From contig CABIVQ010000008.1 in assembly GCA_902362365.1 (NCBI GenBank), positions 1-64,000 on the forward strand: a stretch of 64,000 nt of DNA. The letters run 5' to 3'. The position numbers and the translations under genes are program-made. The stretch comes from Clostridiaceae bacterium (GTDB lineage Bacteria; Bacillota; Clostridia; Peptostreptococcales; Peptostreptococcaceae). Below the pieces are notes generated by a model that did not search any database, was not told the DNA's origin, and worked only from the letters and a program-made list of their open reading frames with translations. Shown one piece after another: positions 18,319 through 28,672 of this stretch; position 1 is the first letter of the stretch; each line of letters begins with the position of its first letter.

Positions 18319-19302
18319 TTATATTTTATCTAAGTTATGACATGCAACAAAATGTCCGTTGTCATACTCTTTTAATGTAGGTGCTACTTTACTACATTCA
18401 CTTGTAGCATACGGACATCTAGTTCTAAAAGTACATCCACTAGGTGGATTTAATGGACTAGGTATATCCCCCTCTAAGACTATACGCTTTCTAGATCTAC
18501 TCATCTTTGGATCTGCTATTGGTATTGCAGAAAGTAATGTTTGTGTATATGGGTGCATTGGATTTTTATATAATTCTTTACTTGTTGTTAACTCAACCAA
18601 ATGTCCTAAATACATTACACCTATTCTATTACTTATATGCTTAACAACAGATAAATCATGTGCAATAAATAGATAAGTAAATCCTCTTTCAGCTTGTAAA
18701 TCTTCTAACATATTTACAACTTGAGCTTGTATAGAAACATCTAAAGCAGAAATAGGCTCATCACAGACAATAAATTCTGGTTCAACTGCTAATGCTCTTG
18801 CAATTCCGATTCTTTGTCTTTGTCCCCCTGAGAACTCATGAGCAAAACGATTTGCATGCTCTTTATTTAAACCAACAGTTTCAAGCAAATTATATATTTT
18901 TTCTTGTCTTTCTTGTTTATTATTATATAATTTATGAATATCTAGTGGCTCACCAATAATATCACCAATTGTCATTCTTGGGTCTAAAGATGCGTATGGA
19001 TCTTGAAATATTATTTGCATCTTTCTTCTATATGAAAGCATATCTACTTTAGTTATATCTTCACCCTTATATATAATCTTTCCTTCAGTAGGTTCATGAA
19101 GCCTTAATATCGTTCTTCCTAGAGTAGTTTTTCCACATCCACTTTCACCAACTAAACCTAAAGTTTCCCCCTTTTTTATATGTAATGAAACATCATCAAC
19201 TGCTTTTACATAATTAGTTTTTAAGAATCCCTCTTTAACTGGGAAGTACTTTTTTAATCCTACTATCTCAATTAAATTGTCATTTTTCTTTTTATTTATC
19301 AT
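18319..19302 (-). CDS. oppF: Oligopeptide ABC transporter ATP-binding protein OppF
   Basis: 327 residues from the ATG at 19300-19302, which overlaps the oppD stop as ATGA and has GGGAGG 11 bases upstream inside oppD; the longer frame to 19350 is not supported. Walker A GESGCGKTT, the ABC signature EFSGGQRQRIGIARAL, Walker B EFIVCDEP and the C-terminal oligopeptide_HTP block with CTFRTRCPYATSEC cysteines are all present. The start segment with YFPVKEGFLKT is characteristic of OppF/DppF. It pairs with OppD to power peptide import. Confidence 0.93.
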   Translation of the reverse strand: MINKKKNDNLIEIVGLKKYFPVKEGFLKTNYVKAVDDVSLHIKKGETLGLVGESGCGKTTLGRTILRLHEPTEGKIIYKGEDITKVDMLSYRRKMQIIFQDPYASLDPRMTIGDIIGEPLDIHKLYNNKQERQEKIYNLLETVGLNKEHANRFAHEFSGGQRQRIGIARALAVEPEFIVCDEPISALDVSIQAQVVNMLEDLQAERGFTYLFIAHDLSVVKHISNRIGVMYLGHLVELTTSKELYKNPMHPYTQTLLSAIPIADPKMSRSRKRIVLEGDIPSPLNPPSGCTFRTRCPYATSECSKVAPTLKEYDNGHFVACHNLDKI

Positions 19303-20312
19303 AGAGCCTTTACCTCCCTTTCGAATTCTTCTTTTACTAATAACCAACAACTTGATTCATGGCCTTCACCAACAGAATAAACAGGTGGAACTTTTTCCAT
19401 ACATATATTCATACAATAATCACATCTTGGTGCAAAAGCACACCCTTTAGGTGGATTTATTAAATCTACTGGATTACCTTCAATAGGTATTAATCGTTCA
19501 TGTTCGTCTGCATTTATCTTAGGTATAGATTTTAAAAGACCTAATGTATATGGATGTTTAGGATTATAGAATATATCATCAATACTTCCTCTTTCTATGA
19601 TATTTCCTGCATACATGACTGCTACTTTATCACATATTTCTGATATAACACCTAAATCATGTGTAATAAAAATTATAGACATATTTATTTTTTCTTTTAG
19701 TTCTTTTAATAACTCTATTATTTGAGCTTGTATTGTAACGTCTAAAGCTGTTGTTGGTTCATCTGCTATTAGCAATTTTGGATTACAAGCAAGTGCCATA
19801 GCAATCATAACACGTTGTCTCATACCTCCAGAAAATTCATGAGGGTATTGCTTTAATCTTTTTTCAGGTTGGTTAATTCCAACTAATTCAAACAATTCTA
19901 TTATTCTTTTTTCTCTTTGTTTCTTATCTAAATTTGTATGTTTTTTTAAACTCTCATCAATTTGACTTCCAACAGTAAAAACTGGATTTAAAGATGTCAT
20001 AGGGTCTTGGAATATCATCCCTACTTCTTTCCCTCTTAATTTAAGCATTTCAGCTTCAGATAATTTAGTAATATCTTTATCTTCAAAATTAATACTACCG
20101 TTAAGTATTTTTCCCGGCTCAGGTATGATCCCCATTAAAGCATATGATGATACTGATTTACCACTTCCTGATTCACCGACGATCCCCATAGCCTCACCGT
20201 ATTTTAAATCATATGAAACTTTGCGAACTGCTTTTACTTCTCCTGCATGTGTAAAGAAAGATACCTCTAAATCATTTACTTTTAATAATATATAATCCTT
20301 ACTAACTCCCAT
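19299..20312 (-). CDS. oppD: Oligopeptide ABC transporter ATP-binding protein OppD
   Basis: 337 residues. Walker [10 protein letters not shown], signature [16 protein letters not shown], Walker [14 protein letters not shown] and the C-terminal peptide-transporter extension with the [14 protein letters not shown] cysteines, which in OppD/DppD proteins can hold an Fe-S cluster. The N-terminus [21 protein letters not shown] is the OppD form. GGGGGA precedes the ATG, 12 bases after the oppC stop. Confidence 0.93.
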   Translation of the reverse strand: MGVSKDYILLKVNDLEVSFFTHAGEVKAVRKVSYDLKYGEAMGIVGESGSGKSVSSYALMGIIPEPGKILNGSINFEDKDITKLSEAEMLKLRGKEVGMIFQDPMTSLNPVFTVGSQIDESLKKHTNLDKKQREKRIIELFELVGINQPEKRLKQYPHEFSGGMRQRVMIAMALACNPKLLIADEPTTALDVTIQAQIIELLKELKEKINMSIIFITHDLGVISEICDKVAVMYAGNIIERGSIDDIFYNPKHPYTLGLLKSIPKINADEHERLIPIEGNPVDLINPPKGCAFAPRCDYCMNICMEKVPPVYSVGEGHESSCWLLVKEEFEREVKAL

Positions 20313-20324
20313 AATTTTGTCCCC

Positions 20325-21335
20325 CTATCTCTTTAATCTTGGATCAAGTGCATCTCTTAACCCATCCCCAAATAAGTTAAATGCAAGTATAATAATACTT
20401 ATAGCAACTGCTGGGAACATTAATCTATATGGATATGATGATATTCCAGATAATGCATCTGATGCTAAGGAACCTAAGCTTGCTAGTGGTTTACTTACAC
20501 CAATTCCTAAGAAACTTAAAAAGGCTTCTGTAAATATTGCTGAAGGTATTTGTAACATTGTTGTTACAACTAATTGACCAACACAGTTTGGAAGTAAGTG
20601 CTTATATATTAATCGTTTATTGTTTGCACCTAATGCACGTGCTGCACTAATGTATTCCATCTCTTTTAATTGTAAAACTTGCCCTCTTACAATCCTTGCC
20701 ATACCGACCCAATATAAAAGTCCATAAACTATAAACATAGCTATAATCCCTGGTCCTAGAGTCTGAAGAACTCCAAAGGATTTTCCAGAATCAAAGGCTT
20801 TTGTTAATGGTTCATGTAGCACTATTCTTAGTAATATAATAACTAACATATCAGGTAGTGAATAAATTATCTCAACTATCCTCATCATTACTGTATCGAC
20901 CTTACCACCTGCAAGACCAGATATAGCTCCATAAATAGATCCTATAACTAAAACTATAGCCGCAGAGCCTATACCAATTAATAATGATATTCTAGCTCCA
21001 ACCATAGTTCTTACTAATAAATCTCTACCTAACTTATCAGTTCCAAATGGATGCTCCATACAAGGGAATAAATTTTCATGCCCCCTAATTTGTTGATCAT
21101 ATGTATATGGGCTTAAGAATGGTCCTATAAATGCAAAACCTATAATTAATATAATTGTTACTAATGCAACCATAGCAATTTTATTTTCTTTTAATCTTCT
21201 CCATGCATCTTTCCAATAGCTTGTATTTTCCCCCATGGTTATTAAACTTTGTTGTACTTCTTTTGTAACTGGTTTGAAGTCATCTGGAGATAAATCAACT
21301 TCACAGTTAAATTTCGTACTATTATCTAAAATCAT
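20325..21335 (-). CDS. oppC: Oligopeptide ABC transporter permease OppC
   Basis: 336 residues with the N-terminal OppC extension (cytosolic stretch of about 50 residues ending WKDAWRRLKENKIAM) and six predicted membrane helices. The EAA loop is visible as EYISAARALGANNKRLIYKHLLPN, which docks onto the ATPases. The HPFGTDKLGRDLLVRT block is diagnostic for OppC/DppC. Contiguous with oppB and oppD. Confidence 0.93.
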   Translation of the reverse strand: MILDNSTKFNCEVDLSPDDFKPVTKEVQQSLITMGENTSYWKDAWRRLKENKIAMVALVTIILIIGFAFIGPFLSPYTYDQQIRGHENLFPCMEHPFGTDKLGRDLLVRTMVGARISLLIGIGSAAIVLVIGSIYGAISGLAGGKVDTVMMRIVEIIYSLPDMLVIILLRIVLHEPLTKAFDSGKSFGVLQTLGPGIIAMFIVYGLLYWVGMARIVRGQVLQLKEMEYISAARALGANNKRLIYKHLLPNCVGQLVVTTMLQIPSAIFTEAFLSFLGIGVSKPLASLGSLASDALSGISSYPYRLMFPAVAISIIILAFNLFGDGLRDALDPRLKR

Positions 21336-21349
21336 AAAAGTTGCCCCCC

Positions 21350-22276
21350 TTATTCATCTAACTTAATTCTTGGATCTACCAGTTTATATAAGATGTCACA
21401 TACTAAGTTCATTAATATAATAAATGATGCTAAGAAAACAGTTGTTCCCATTATAAGGTTATAATCTCTTGCATCTATTGCTTTAATAAAATATCTTCCA
21501 AGCCCTGGAATATTAAATACTTTTTCTACAACAAAACCACCAGTTAATGTAAATGCTACTAATGGGCCTAAATACGTTATTACAGGTATAAGTGAGTTTT
21601 TTAATGCATGTTTAAATGTAACTATAAATTCTGACATTCCTTTTGCTCTTGCTGTTCTAATATAATCATGGCCTAATGAATCTAGCATACTTGATCTCAT
21701 CAACCTTGTTATGTAACACATAGGATAAAATCCTAAAGTAAATACAGGTAATATATAACTAGATGTATCGCTTAAACCATAGGTAGGTAATAAATTTAAT
21801 TCAATTGCAAATATTAACATAGATGCTGTTGCTATTACAAATGACGGAACAGCAATACCCAATGTTGAAACAACACGAATTACACTGTCCTCCCATTTCC
21901 CCCTTTTTAAAGCTGACAAACATCCTAGTGGTATTCCTAATAGTAGTGCAAAACCAATAGCCATTGCACCAATTTTTGCTGATATAGGGAAAGAATCTGC
22001 GATTATTTTTGTGACTGGTACATTTTTTTGAAGTTTATAACTTACACCTAAATCTCCTTGTAATAATTGTTGTAAGTATATTTTATACTGTACTAATACT
22101 GGTTTATCTAGTCCATACTTTTCATTTAAAGCTTGTTGTGCAATTTCATTTGTTTTTTCTGAAGCAAACGGACTTCCTGGTACTAGTTTCATTAAAAAGA
22201 ACGTAATTGTAGCTGCTACAAATATTGTAAATATTGCCATCATAATACGTTTAAGAATATATTTAGCCGTGTCCAT
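21350..22276 (-). CDS. oppB: Oligopeptide ABC transporter permease OppB
   Basis: 308 residues and about six membrane helices. It starts YILKRIMMAIFTIFVAATITFFLMKLVPGSPF, the typical OppB/DppB entry, has the EAA loop DYIRTARAKGMSEFIVTFKHALKNSL and ends with NLVCDILYKLVDPRIKL. First gene of the operon; GGGGG lies before the ATG and a strong promoter 137 bases upstream. Confidence 0.93.
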   Translation of the reverse strand: MDTAKYILKRIMMAIFTIFVAATITFFLMKLVPGSPFASEKTNEIAQQALNEKYGLDKPVLVQYKIYLQQLLQGDLGVSYKLQKNVPVTKIIADSFPISAKIGAMAIGFALLLGIPLGCLSALKRGKWEDSVIRVVSTLGIAVPSFVIATASMLIFAIELNLLPTYGLSDTSSYILPVFTLGFYPMCYITRLMRSSMLDSLGHDYIRTARAKGMSEFIVTFKHALKNSLIPVITYLGPLVAFTLTGGFVVEKVFNIPGLGRYFIKAIDARDYNLIMGTTVFLASFIILMNLVCDILYKLVDPRIKLDE

Positions 22277-22412
22277 ACGTAAATCCCCCTTTTACTAATC
22301 TCTAATTTAACTTTTTAAAACTCTTTTACTCTCCCTAAACCCATACATCATATTTTATATTCAGAATTTTCTAAATTTTTTAAAATATGATATTTCCATT
22401 TGAGTTATTTAC

Positions 22413-22441
22413 ATTTTAGTGTACATTGTAGTAAAAGTCAA
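22413..22441 (-). promoter_or_regulatory. Promoter of the opp operon
   Basis: On the minus strand TTGACT (22436-22441) and TAAAAT (22413-22418) are spaced 17 bases apart, one mismatch each from consensus. The 5' untranslated region would be about 130 bases. Confidence 0.7.
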
Positions 22442-22787
22442 TAACCAAAAATTCTTACTTTTATTTAAGTTTTTATATTAAATATACGTAATATCATTAG
22501 AATTATTAGGTATATATCCGTTTAATTGCATATATTTAATTAAGAAATTGTTTTCAAGTTTATTTGTAAAAGCTGAATATTTTTTCTAAATTTTTTATAT
22601 AATGCAATTATTATATAATATTTTATTAATTCATAGCTTTTCCATTTAATTTTAATTATTAATTAACTCAAATTTTGTCACATTTTCTGTAAATATAGCC
22701 CTAAATCCAATTTATAGAGCTGAGAATTCATGATCATGAGATTTATCAACTTCTTCTCGAACCTTATACATATTATTCTCCATATAA
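22442..22787. other. AT-rich spacer without recognised features
   Basis: Contains no convincing gene. A 22-codon minus-strand frame (22714-22783) lacks a ribosome binding site. No riboswitch or operator was recognised upstream of the opp promoter. Confidence 0.4.
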
Positions 22788-22850
22788 AAAAGGCCACAAA
22801 GGAATATTAAAGATCTAATCTTTGATAATTACCTTTATGGCTTTATGCTT
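22788..22850 (-). terminator. Probable terminator after the thiamine-precursor transporter
   Basis: A long imperfect hairpin: arms around AAAGCCATAAAGG and CCTTTGTGGCCTTTT on the minus strand, followed by TTTTTTATAT. Its position 65 bases past the last gene fits a terminator. Pairing is interrupted, so confidence is moderate. Confidence 0.5.
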
Positions 22851-22914
22851 TTATTATTTTATTTTAATTAAATAGTAGTACTATAAATATTTAAAAGTCA
22901 ATAATTATATAAAT

Positions 22915-23649
22915 TTATAATAGACTTAATATCTCACTTTTTAATTTAATAACTTGTTCCATTTTTTTATCATTATTATCAGTCTTGTTAACAACAAACT
23001 CTTTTTTTACGCTAGCTGGCTTTTGAGAAATAACATATATTCTATTAGATAACATGATTGCCTCATCTATATCATGAGTTATAAGAATAATAGTTGAATT
23101 AACCTTACTTTTTACTTCTAGTAACCACCTTTGCATTGATAGTTTTGTTATAGAGTCTAATGCGCCAAAAGGCTCATCTAAAAGCATAATATCATCAGAA
23201 TTAATATAGGTCCTTAAAAAGTTTGCCCTTTGCTTCATACCACCTGATAATTCATTTGGATATTTATTTTCATATCCGCTTAGGCCAAATATTTCAAGAT
23301 AAGGATTTACCATTCTTCTTGCTTCTTTTTTACTTTTTTTATTGAGTATTAATGGTAAAGCTACGTTATCTATTATCGTCTTATATGGTAGTAATAAATC
23401 CTTTTGATACATATAACTTATTTTACCATTAACATTAATATCTCCATTATCAATTTTGGTTAAATTGCATATCAAATTAAATAGCGTACTTTTTCCACAT
23501 CCACTTGGACCTAAAATTGATACGAATTCTCCTTCATATACATCCATACTTATATTATCTAATATTTTTGTACCATCATAACTCTTGCTAACATTATTTA
23601 TACTTATTTTTTTATTTTTATTCTGGTAAGAATTCATTTGTATAAGCAT
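22915..23649 (-). CDS. thiZ: ABC transporter ATP-binding protein for thiamine precursor (ThiZ-type)
   Basis: 244-residue NitT/TauT-class ATPase: Walker [10 protein letters not shown], a short Q-loop [11 protein letters not shown], signature [16 protein letters not shown] and Walker [14 protein letters not shown] followed by LITHDIDEA. Last gene of the TPP-riboswitch operon. Its start overlaps the 3' end of the binding-protein gene by 32 bases; GGAAG lies 8 bases before the ATG at 23647-23649, and another in-frame ATG at 23635-23637 is possible. Predicted to energise uptake of formylaminopyrimidine or a similar hydroxymethylpyrimidine precursor. Confidence 0.82.
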   Translation of the reverse strand: MLIQMNSYQNKNKKISINNVSKSYDGTKILDNISMDVYEGEFVSILGPSGCGKSTLFNLICNLTKIDNGDINVNGKISYMYQKDLLLPYKTIIDNVALPLILNKKSKKEARRMVNPYLEIFGLSGYENKYPNELSGGMKQRANFLRTYINSDDIMLLDEPFGALDSITKLSMQRWLLEVKSKVNSTIILITHDIDEAIMLSNRIYVISQKPASVKKEFVVNKTDNNDKKMEQVIKLKSEILSLL

Positions 23650-24628
23650 CTTTTGCTTCCATATCCTTATCTATTAAATTATATTCTCTTAAAAAGTCTG
23701 TATAATTATTCCATATACTATCTTTCATTTCTCCCCATCTATCAGCATCATCTTTATATTTTTTTGCTAAATATTCTTGACTCTTAATAGCTAAATCTTC
23801 TTCTATTTCAGGAGCATATTTAACCAGTATTTTAGCAGATTCTGTTGGGTTTTCTATTGCATACTCATATCCTTTTGTTGTCGCTTTTAAAAATTTCTTT
23901 ACTAAGTCAGGATTTTGATTAAGAAACTTTTCATTTGATATTATAAGTGGTGTATAGTAATCTAATCTTTCATCTAAATCCTTAATTGGCATAAAGTTTA
24001 AATCTACACCTTTTCTTTTAGCTTCAATTCCATCCCATCCTTCAAATATCCAAGCAAAGTCAATATTTTTACTTGTAGCTGTCAAGAAATCATCTGTTCC
24101 CATATCAACTATTTTTAATTTACTTAAGTCTGCATTATTCTTTTCCATAACAGCTTTAAATATAGCGTCTTCTGATGGAGAGCCCCATCCACCATAAATT
24201 TTTCCCTCAAAATCTTTAACTGTATTAATATTCTTCTCCACTGGAGATGCAAATCCAGATGTATTATGCTGTATTATCGTAGCTACAGCTTTTATAGGTA
24301 GTGGGTCTTCACTTGTCTTTGCATAAGTTACTTCCTCTTGATAACTTATGCCAAAATCTGCCTTTCCTGTTGCAACTAAAGTCGCTGCATCTCCATCAGA
24401 AGGTTGTACTATTTCTACATCTAATCCTTCATCTTTGTAATATCCATTTTCTAATGCTACATATAATCCAGTATGATTAGTGTTTGGTGTCCAATCTAAA
24501 ACCATAGTTACTTTTTCTAACTGATCTTTATTTGATGCAGATTCAGTATCTTTAGATGTACATCCTGTTAAACTTCCTAAAGTTAAAGTTCCTATCAGGG
24601 ATAATATCCCCATTTTTTTTAATCTCAT
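23618..24628 (-). CDS. thiY: Thiamine-precursor (pyrimidine) binding lipoprotein, NMT1/THI5-like
   Basis: 336 residues. The signal peptide ends with lipobox LTGC (Cys23). The mature protein starts with [36 protein letters not shown], the hallmark of the NMT1/THI5/ThiY family, in which WTPNTNH forms the pyrimidine pocket. Continues with the family's [12 protein letters not shown] stretch. Together with the TPP riboswitch upstream this supports binding of a thiamine pyrimidine precursor outside the membrane. Ribosome binding site GGGAGG. Confidence 0.87.
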   Translation of the reverse strand: MRLKKMGILSLIGTLTLGSLTGCTSKDTESASNKDQLEKVTMVLDWTPNTNHTGLYVALENGYYKDEGLDVEIVQPSDGDAATLVATGKADFGISYQEEVTYAKTSEDPLPIKAVATIIQHNTSGFASPVEKNINTVKDFEGKIYGGWGSPSEDAIFKAVMEKNNADLSKLKIVDMGTDDFLTATSKNIDFAWIFEGWDGIEAKRKGVDLNFMPIKDLDERLDYYTPLIISNEKFLNQNPDLVKKFLKATTKGYEYAIENPTESAKILVKYAPEIEEDLAIKSQEYLAKKYKDDADRWGEMKDSIWNNYTDFLREYNLIDKDMEAKDAYTNEFLPE

Positions 24629-24638
24629 AATATCCTCC

Positions 24639-25403
24639 CTAATTTTTATGTCTTAATACAATCTTTTTTATTCCTTGAATTATTCCTACAAATATTAAAC
24701 TACTAACTACAACAATTAATGTAGATGCAAATACTTTATCTAAAGCATATGCACTTTTTGATCTTACCATATAAACTCCAAGCCCTTGGCTTCCTCCTAG
24801 CCACTCAGCAACTGTGGCTGCCATTACAGCATAAGTAGATGATATCTTTAGACCAGAAAATAACTTATCCATTGACATTGGAAATTTAAGATGGATAAAT
24901 GTATTTAACTTACCTGCATTCATAGTTTTAAATAAATTTAAATAGTCTTTATCTAGATTTTCCATACCATCTACAAAATTTATTAATATTGGAAAGAAAC
25001 AAGTTAATGTTACCATTAATATTTTAGGTAATATCCCAAAACCAAACCAAATAATTAATAAAGGTGCTATTGTTATTGTAGGGATAGTTTGAGTCACAAG
25101 CATTATAGGATAGAAACACTTTTTAAATATAGGTATAAAGTCCATAAGTATTCCCATAACTAACGCTATAATAATAGATAATATAAAACCTAACAAAGCT
25201 TCATTTAACGTAAACACAGTGTGTAAATATAAATTTTCATAGTCTGTAAAGAATACGCCTAAAATATCTATAGGTGAAGGTAATATATATTGCGGAATAT
25301 TAAAGCCTTCAACTACAAATTGCCAGATAATTAAAATTATTAAAAAAGTTACTACAGGATATAAGCTATTTTTTATTTTATCTATGATTCTTAAGTTTTT
25401 CAT
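24639..25403 (-). CDS. thiX: ABC transporter permease for thiamine precursor (ThiX-type)
   Basis: 254-residue permease of the NitT/TauT (SsuC/ThiX) group with about six membrane helices. The EAA loop appears as [21 protein letters not shown], and the [17 protein letters not shown] motif near the C-terminus is the usual ThiX/TauC block. The start overlaps the preceding thiamine-binding gene by 26 bases in another frame, which implies translational coupling. Confidence 0.85.
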   Translation of the reverse strand: MKNLRIIDKIKNSLYPVVTFLIILIIWQFVVEGFNIPQYILPSPIDILGVFFTDYENLYLHTVFTLNEALLGFILSIIIALVMGILMDFIPIFKKCFYPIMLVTQTIPTITIAPLLIIWFGFGILPKILMVTLTCFFPILINFVDGMENLDKDYLNLFKTMNAGKLNTFIHLKFPMSMDKLFSGLKISSTYAVMAATVAEWLGGSQGLGVYMVRSKSAYALDKVFASTLIVVVSSLIFVGIIQGIKKIVLRHKN

Positions 25404-25668
25404 CTATTGTTATGCCCCCAGATTTTTCGTCAATTCTAGCAACAGTTATGACTCTTTCACATCCAAGGTTAAAAGGGATTCTATGTATTTTTTTTAATAA
25501 GTCAAATACTTCATCAAACTCCCCTTCTATTGTTGTACTCATTGCTGCCACTTCGTATTTTAGACCACTTTTGGCTATTTCTTCTATGCAAGCATCCACT
25601 ACTTTATACATTTCATCTTCTCCTGCATAAGGCCTTAAAGGCATTACTGCTACATCTGCTATTACCAT
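25378..25668 (-). CDS. MTH1187/YkoF-type thiamine-binding protein
   Basis: 96 residues when started at the ATG at 25666-25668, which has AGGAGG 7 bases upstream; the frame open to 25692 includes the ribosome binding site itself. The fold is the small ferredoxin-like MTH1187 family: VIADVAVMPLRPY, a central helix, SGLKYEVAAMSTTIEGEFDEV and a second helix. Members of this family and YkoF bind thiamine or its pyrimidine. As first gene behind the TPP riboswitch it may buffer or sense intracellular ligand; a direct role in transport is not proven. Confidence 0.82.
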   Translation of the reverse strand: MVIADVAVMPLRPYAGEDEMYKVVDACIEEIAKSGLKYEVAAMSTTIEGEFDEVFDLLKKIHRIPFNLGCERVITVARIDEKSGGITIDEKLKNHR

Positions 25669-25694
25669 AATTCTACCTCCTATTTTTTGCATAA

Positions 25695-25722
25695 TAAAAG
25701 TCTTACCTATATAGGTAAGACT
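25695..25722 (-). terminator. Riboswitch-controlled intrinsic terminator
   Basis: A perfect 11-bp inverted repeat, GTCTTACCTAT and its complement (25700-25721), followed on the minus strand by TTTTATTAT, placed between the TPP aptamer and the first gene. This is the expression platform: termination with thiamine pyrophosphate bound, read-through without it (established mechanism for Firmicute TPP switches). Confidence 0.85.
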
Positions 25723-25774
25723 ATAAATTAACTATAAAAATAATTAACTAAATAATTAATAAATACTAATTACT

Positions 25775-25856
25775 ATCTCCCTACGCTGGCATTATCCAAA
25801 CAGGTTAAAGGGTCGAGATCTATATCTCCTCTCAGCCATTAGGCTCCCCTGATATA
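25775..25856 (-). promoter_or_regulatory. TPP riboswitch (THI element) aptamer
   Basis: Read on the minus strand, the conserved blocks occur in order: GGGGAGCC, GGCTGAGAGG, GACCCTTT, ACCTGTTTGGATAATGCCAGC, then GTAGGGA. These are the diagnostic thi-box segments around the pyrimidine-binding CUGAGA and pyrophosphate-binding helices. The three-way arrangement is complete, and a terminator lies 53 bases downstream. Confidence 0.97.
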
Positions 25857-25870
25857 TATTTTGTAATTTA

Positions 25871-25899
25871 ATTATACTATACTTATTTATTTTTTTCAA
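25871..25899 (-). promoter_or_regulatory. Promoter of the TPP-controlled operon
   Basis: TTGAAA (25894-25899) and a consensus TATAAT (25871-25876) on the minus strand, 17 bases apart, so transcription starts just before the aptamer. Confidence 0.8.
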
Positions 25900-26031
25900 T
25901 TTATTTCTTTTATTTTCAACATTTTATAAGTATATCAATTAAATTTTTTTATTTATCAATTTTTTCTATCTATTAATAGTATAATATATATATGTATATA
26001 TTATTTTGAACACTACAACTTGGAGGACAAA

Positions 26032-26643
26032 ATGTTAAAAAGTATAAGAAATAAATTTGAAAATTATAAACCTTATATAAATGGATTTGAAAATATGAAA
26101 AGAGCTTCTATATTAGTTCCTATAGTTAAAATAGATGATTCTTACTATATACTATTTGAAGTAAGATCAAAAAATCTAAGAACTCAACCAAATGAAATAT
26201 CATTTCCTGGAGGTAAAATCGAAAATGGTGAAAATCCTGTGGATGCAGCCATTAGAGAAACCTGTGAAGAATTAGGTACCAGCGAAGATAGCATCGAGAT
26301 AATATCACAACTTGATTTGCTTATTACTCATATGAACCTAATAATACATCCTTATGTAGGTATATTAAATAATATAAATCATTTAGATATAAATAAAGAT
26401 GAGGTTGATCATACATTCTTAGTTCCTATTACTCATTTAATAGAAAATAAACCAACATATTATAAAAACAAATTAGAAGTTATACCTGATGATAAATTTC
26501 CATATGATATTATACCAAATAAAGAAAATTATAAATTCCAAGAAAGTAGTTACCCTGTATTATTTTATGAATATAAAGATTACGTTATATGGGGACTTAC
26601 TGCACGAATTCTTGAAAACTTCTTAAAAGTTCTGACAGAATAA
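26032..26643 (+). CDS. Nudix hydrolase, CoA pyrophosphatase type
   Basis: 203 residues from the ATG at 26032; the frame opens at a TTG 12 bases earlier that is part of the GGAGG ribosome binding site. The Nudix box GGKIENGENPVDAAIRETCEELG fits GX5EX7REUXEEXGU. Before it, RSKNLRTQPNEISFPGG matches the extra motif of the CoA-diphosphatase (NudL/YeaB/PCD1) branch, which cleaves CoA to phosphopantetheine and 3',5'-ADP. Some similarity to other Nudix subtypes remains possible. Single gene between two hairpins. Confidence 0.85.
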   Translation: MLKSIRNKFENYKPYINGFENMKRASILVPIVKIDDSYYILFEVRSKNLRTQPNEISFPGGKIENGENPVDAAIRETCEELGTSEDSIEIISQLDLLITHMNLIIHPYVGILNNINHLDINKDEVDHTFLVPITHLIENKPTYYKNKLEVIPDDKFPYDIIPNKENYKFQESSYPVLFYEYKDYVIWGLTARILENFLKVLTE

Positions 26644-26655
26644 TTTATTTACAAC

Positions 26656-26703
26656 AAAAATCCCACTATATAATAGTTTTTCTATTACATAGTGGGATTT
26701 TTG
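26656..26703 (+). terminator. Terminator of the Nudix gene, possibly bidirectional
   Basis: AAAAATCCCACTAT pairs with ATAGTGGGATTTTT and the stem continues inward with ATAATAG/CTATTA, giving a long hairpin followed by T residues on both strands. Confidence 0.88.
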
Positions 26704-26727
26704 AATAGTTGGTTATAGGATTTATAT

Positions 26728-26958
26728 TTAAATTTGAACGGACTTCTCTTCTAATCTTTCATATAAGTCTATAAACTCCTCTGATAATTGCTGAAAGTTC
26801 ATTGCATTCATAATATGATCTTGAGCGTGTACTAGTATAACACTCATTTCAGTTTTATTTCCCTGTGCTTCATTTTGAATCAGTTCAGTCTGATATCTAT
26901 GAGCTTTTTGTATAGCTTCTTTAGACCCTTTTATTAAACCTCTTACTTTTTCAATATT
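26728..26958 (-). pseudogene. PTS lactose/cellobiose-type EIIA, N-terminally truncated remnant
   Basis: An open minus-strand frame without a start codon encodes about 76 residues of a PTS IIA (Lac/Chb type) domain: KEAIQKAHRYQTELIQNEAQG, then VHAQDHIMNAMNF, in which the His of HAQDH is the family's phosphorylation site, and a final helix ending EEKSVQI. The first 25-30 residues are missing; an in-frame TGA precedes the fragment and the miaB terminator occupies its place. No partner EIIB/EIIC genes are nearby, so a sugar PTS has decayed here. It explains most of the 401-base gap. Confidence 0.72.
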
Positions 26959-26960
26959 TC

Positions 26961-27010
26961 AAAAAGAAGTATAAATAAACTTAAATATAGTTTATTTATA
27001 CTTCTTATAT
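26961..27010 (-). terminator. Terminator of miaB
   Basis: A perfect 17-bp stem (26964-26980 with 26990-27006) and 9-base loop, followed by five T on the minus strand, 35 bases past the miaB stop. Confidence 0.88.
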
Positions 27011-27044
27011 TAATTAATCATATCTGTTATATAGTCTTTAATAT

Positions 27045-28475
27045 TTATATCTCTTTACCAATTAATGAGAAACCAGTTGCAGATGTTATTTCTACATTAA
27101 TTAATTTTCCAATTAAATCTTCACTTTTTGCATCAAAATTTACTAACTTATTTTGTCTAGTTCTTCCCATAAATCTATTATCATCAGTTTTACTTTTTCC
27201 TTCAACTAATACTTCAACTGTTTTGCCTATATAGCTTTGATTTATTTCTCCAACTATTTCATTTACCTTACTTAATACTCTATTAAATCTTTCATGCTTA
27301 ACATCTTCAGGTATTTGATTTTCCATTTCTGCAGCTGGAGTTCCTTTTCTCTTAGAATATATAAACGTAAATGCAGAATCGTATCTTACTTTTTCTACTA
27401 CATCTATAGTATCTAATAAATCTTCTTCTGTTTCACCTGGGAATCCTATCATTAAATCTGTTGAAAATGCTATATCTGGAACTTCTTTCTTAGCTTTTTC
27501 GATTATCTCTAAGTATTGCTCCTTAGTATAGTGCCTATTCATAACTTTTAGTAATGAAGAACTTCCGCATTGTACTGGTAAGTGTAAGAATTCACATACC
27601 TTATCACAGTCTCTTATTGCATAAATTACTTCATCAGATATATCTTTTGGATGAGAAGTCATAAATCTTATTCTCTCTATTCCTTCTACATTATTTACTT
27701 CTCGTAAAAGTTCTGCAAATGTCATAGGATTATCTAATGTCTTTCCATAAGAATCAACATTTTGCCCTAATAAAGTAACTTCTTTTGTTCCGTTTGCAAC
27801 TAACTCTTTTATTTCATTTAATATATCTTCTGGTGTTCTACTTCTCTCTCTACCTCTAGTGTATGGAACTATACAATATGTACAGAAGTTATTGCATCCA
27901 TACATAATATTTACAAAAGCTTTTAACTCAAATTTTCTATTACTCTTAAGACCTTCTACTACTTCTCCATCTACATCCCATACATCAACTAATATATTTT
28001 CAGATTCTATTGATTTAGTTAATAACTCTGGGAACTTATATAGATTGTGAGTTCCAAAAACTAAGTCTACGTGCTTGTATTTAGATTTTATTTCTTTAAC
28101 TACATGTGGTTGTTGCATCATACATCCGCATACAGCAATTTTTAAATCAGGATTTTTTCTTTTAGCTAGTTTTAAATGACCTAAATTCCCAAATACTTTA
28201 AGTTCAGCATTTTCTCTTACTGCACATGTATTATATATTATTAAATCACATTCATCTACCATCATGCCTTGCTCATATCCCATGCTGTCTAACATAGCAC
28301 AAAGCTTTTCTGAGTCATGTTCATTCATTTGACATCCAAAAGTTTGAATTATATATTTAGGCTTTACTTGATGTATAGCGTAGTATCTAGAATTTTGTTC
28401 TGCTATTGCTTCTATAAATCTATCTTGTTCCTCTATTTTTTCCATAGGAACTTGTACTTGTTTTCTCTTTGACAA
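27045..28475 (-). CDS. miaB: tRNA-2-methylthio-N6-dimethylallyladenosine synthase
   Basis: 476-residue radical SAM methylthiotransferase acting on A37 of tRNAs. An N-terminal UPF0004 domain has the three cluster cysteines ([28 protein letters not shown]), the radical SAM core has [20 protein letters not shown] (CxxxCxxC), and a C-terminal TRAM domain includes [12 protein letters not shown] and [11 protein letters not shown]. The start is a TTG at 28473-28475 with AGGAGG 8 bases upstream; no ATG is suitably placed. An N-terminal extension of about 55 residues before the UPF0004 domain is usual in clostridia. Confidence 0.95.
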   Translation of the reverse strand: MSKRKQVQVPMEKIEEQDRFIEAIAEQNSRYYAIHQVKPKYIIQTFGCQMNEHDSEKLCAMLDSMGYEQGMMVDECDLIIYNTCAVRENAELKVFGNLGHLKLAKRKNPDLKIAVCGCMMQQPHVVKEIKSKYKHVDLVFGTHNLYKFPELLTKSIESENILVDVWDVDGEVVEGLKSNRKFELKAFVNIMYGCNNFCTYCIVPYTRGRERSRTPEDILNEIKELVANGTKEVTLLGQNVDSYGKTLDNPMTFAELLREVNNVEGIERIRFMTSHPKDISDEVIYAIRDCDKVCEFLHLPVQCGSSSLLKVMNRHYTKEQYLEIIEKAKKEVPDIAFSTDLMIGFPGETEEDLLDTIDVVEKVRYDSAFTFIYSKRKGTPAAEMENQIPEDVKHERFNRVLSKVNEIVGEINQSYIGKTVEVLVEGKSKTDDNRFMGRTRQNKLVNFDAKSEDLIGKLINVEITSATGFSLIGKEI

Positions 28476-28672
28476 AGTTGATTCCTCCTATCAGTATTTC
28501 TATTTTACTAAACATAGAAATAATTATATCAAATTAAAATAAATTTTAAAAGATATTAGTTACATAATATACCTATATAATATTTTATAAGTATCTTTTT
28601 ACTGAATTCTTATTAAAAGAATTGGAAACAATATTTAAATAATACCTTTATAGAAATAAAAGGAGAATAAAT

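Noticed and set aside
22714..22783. 22-codon minus-strand ORF starting MENNMYKVREE, slightly like the start of Spo0E-type peptides
   Set aside because: No ribosome binding site, lies next to a terminator hairpin, and lacks the Spo0E core motif.
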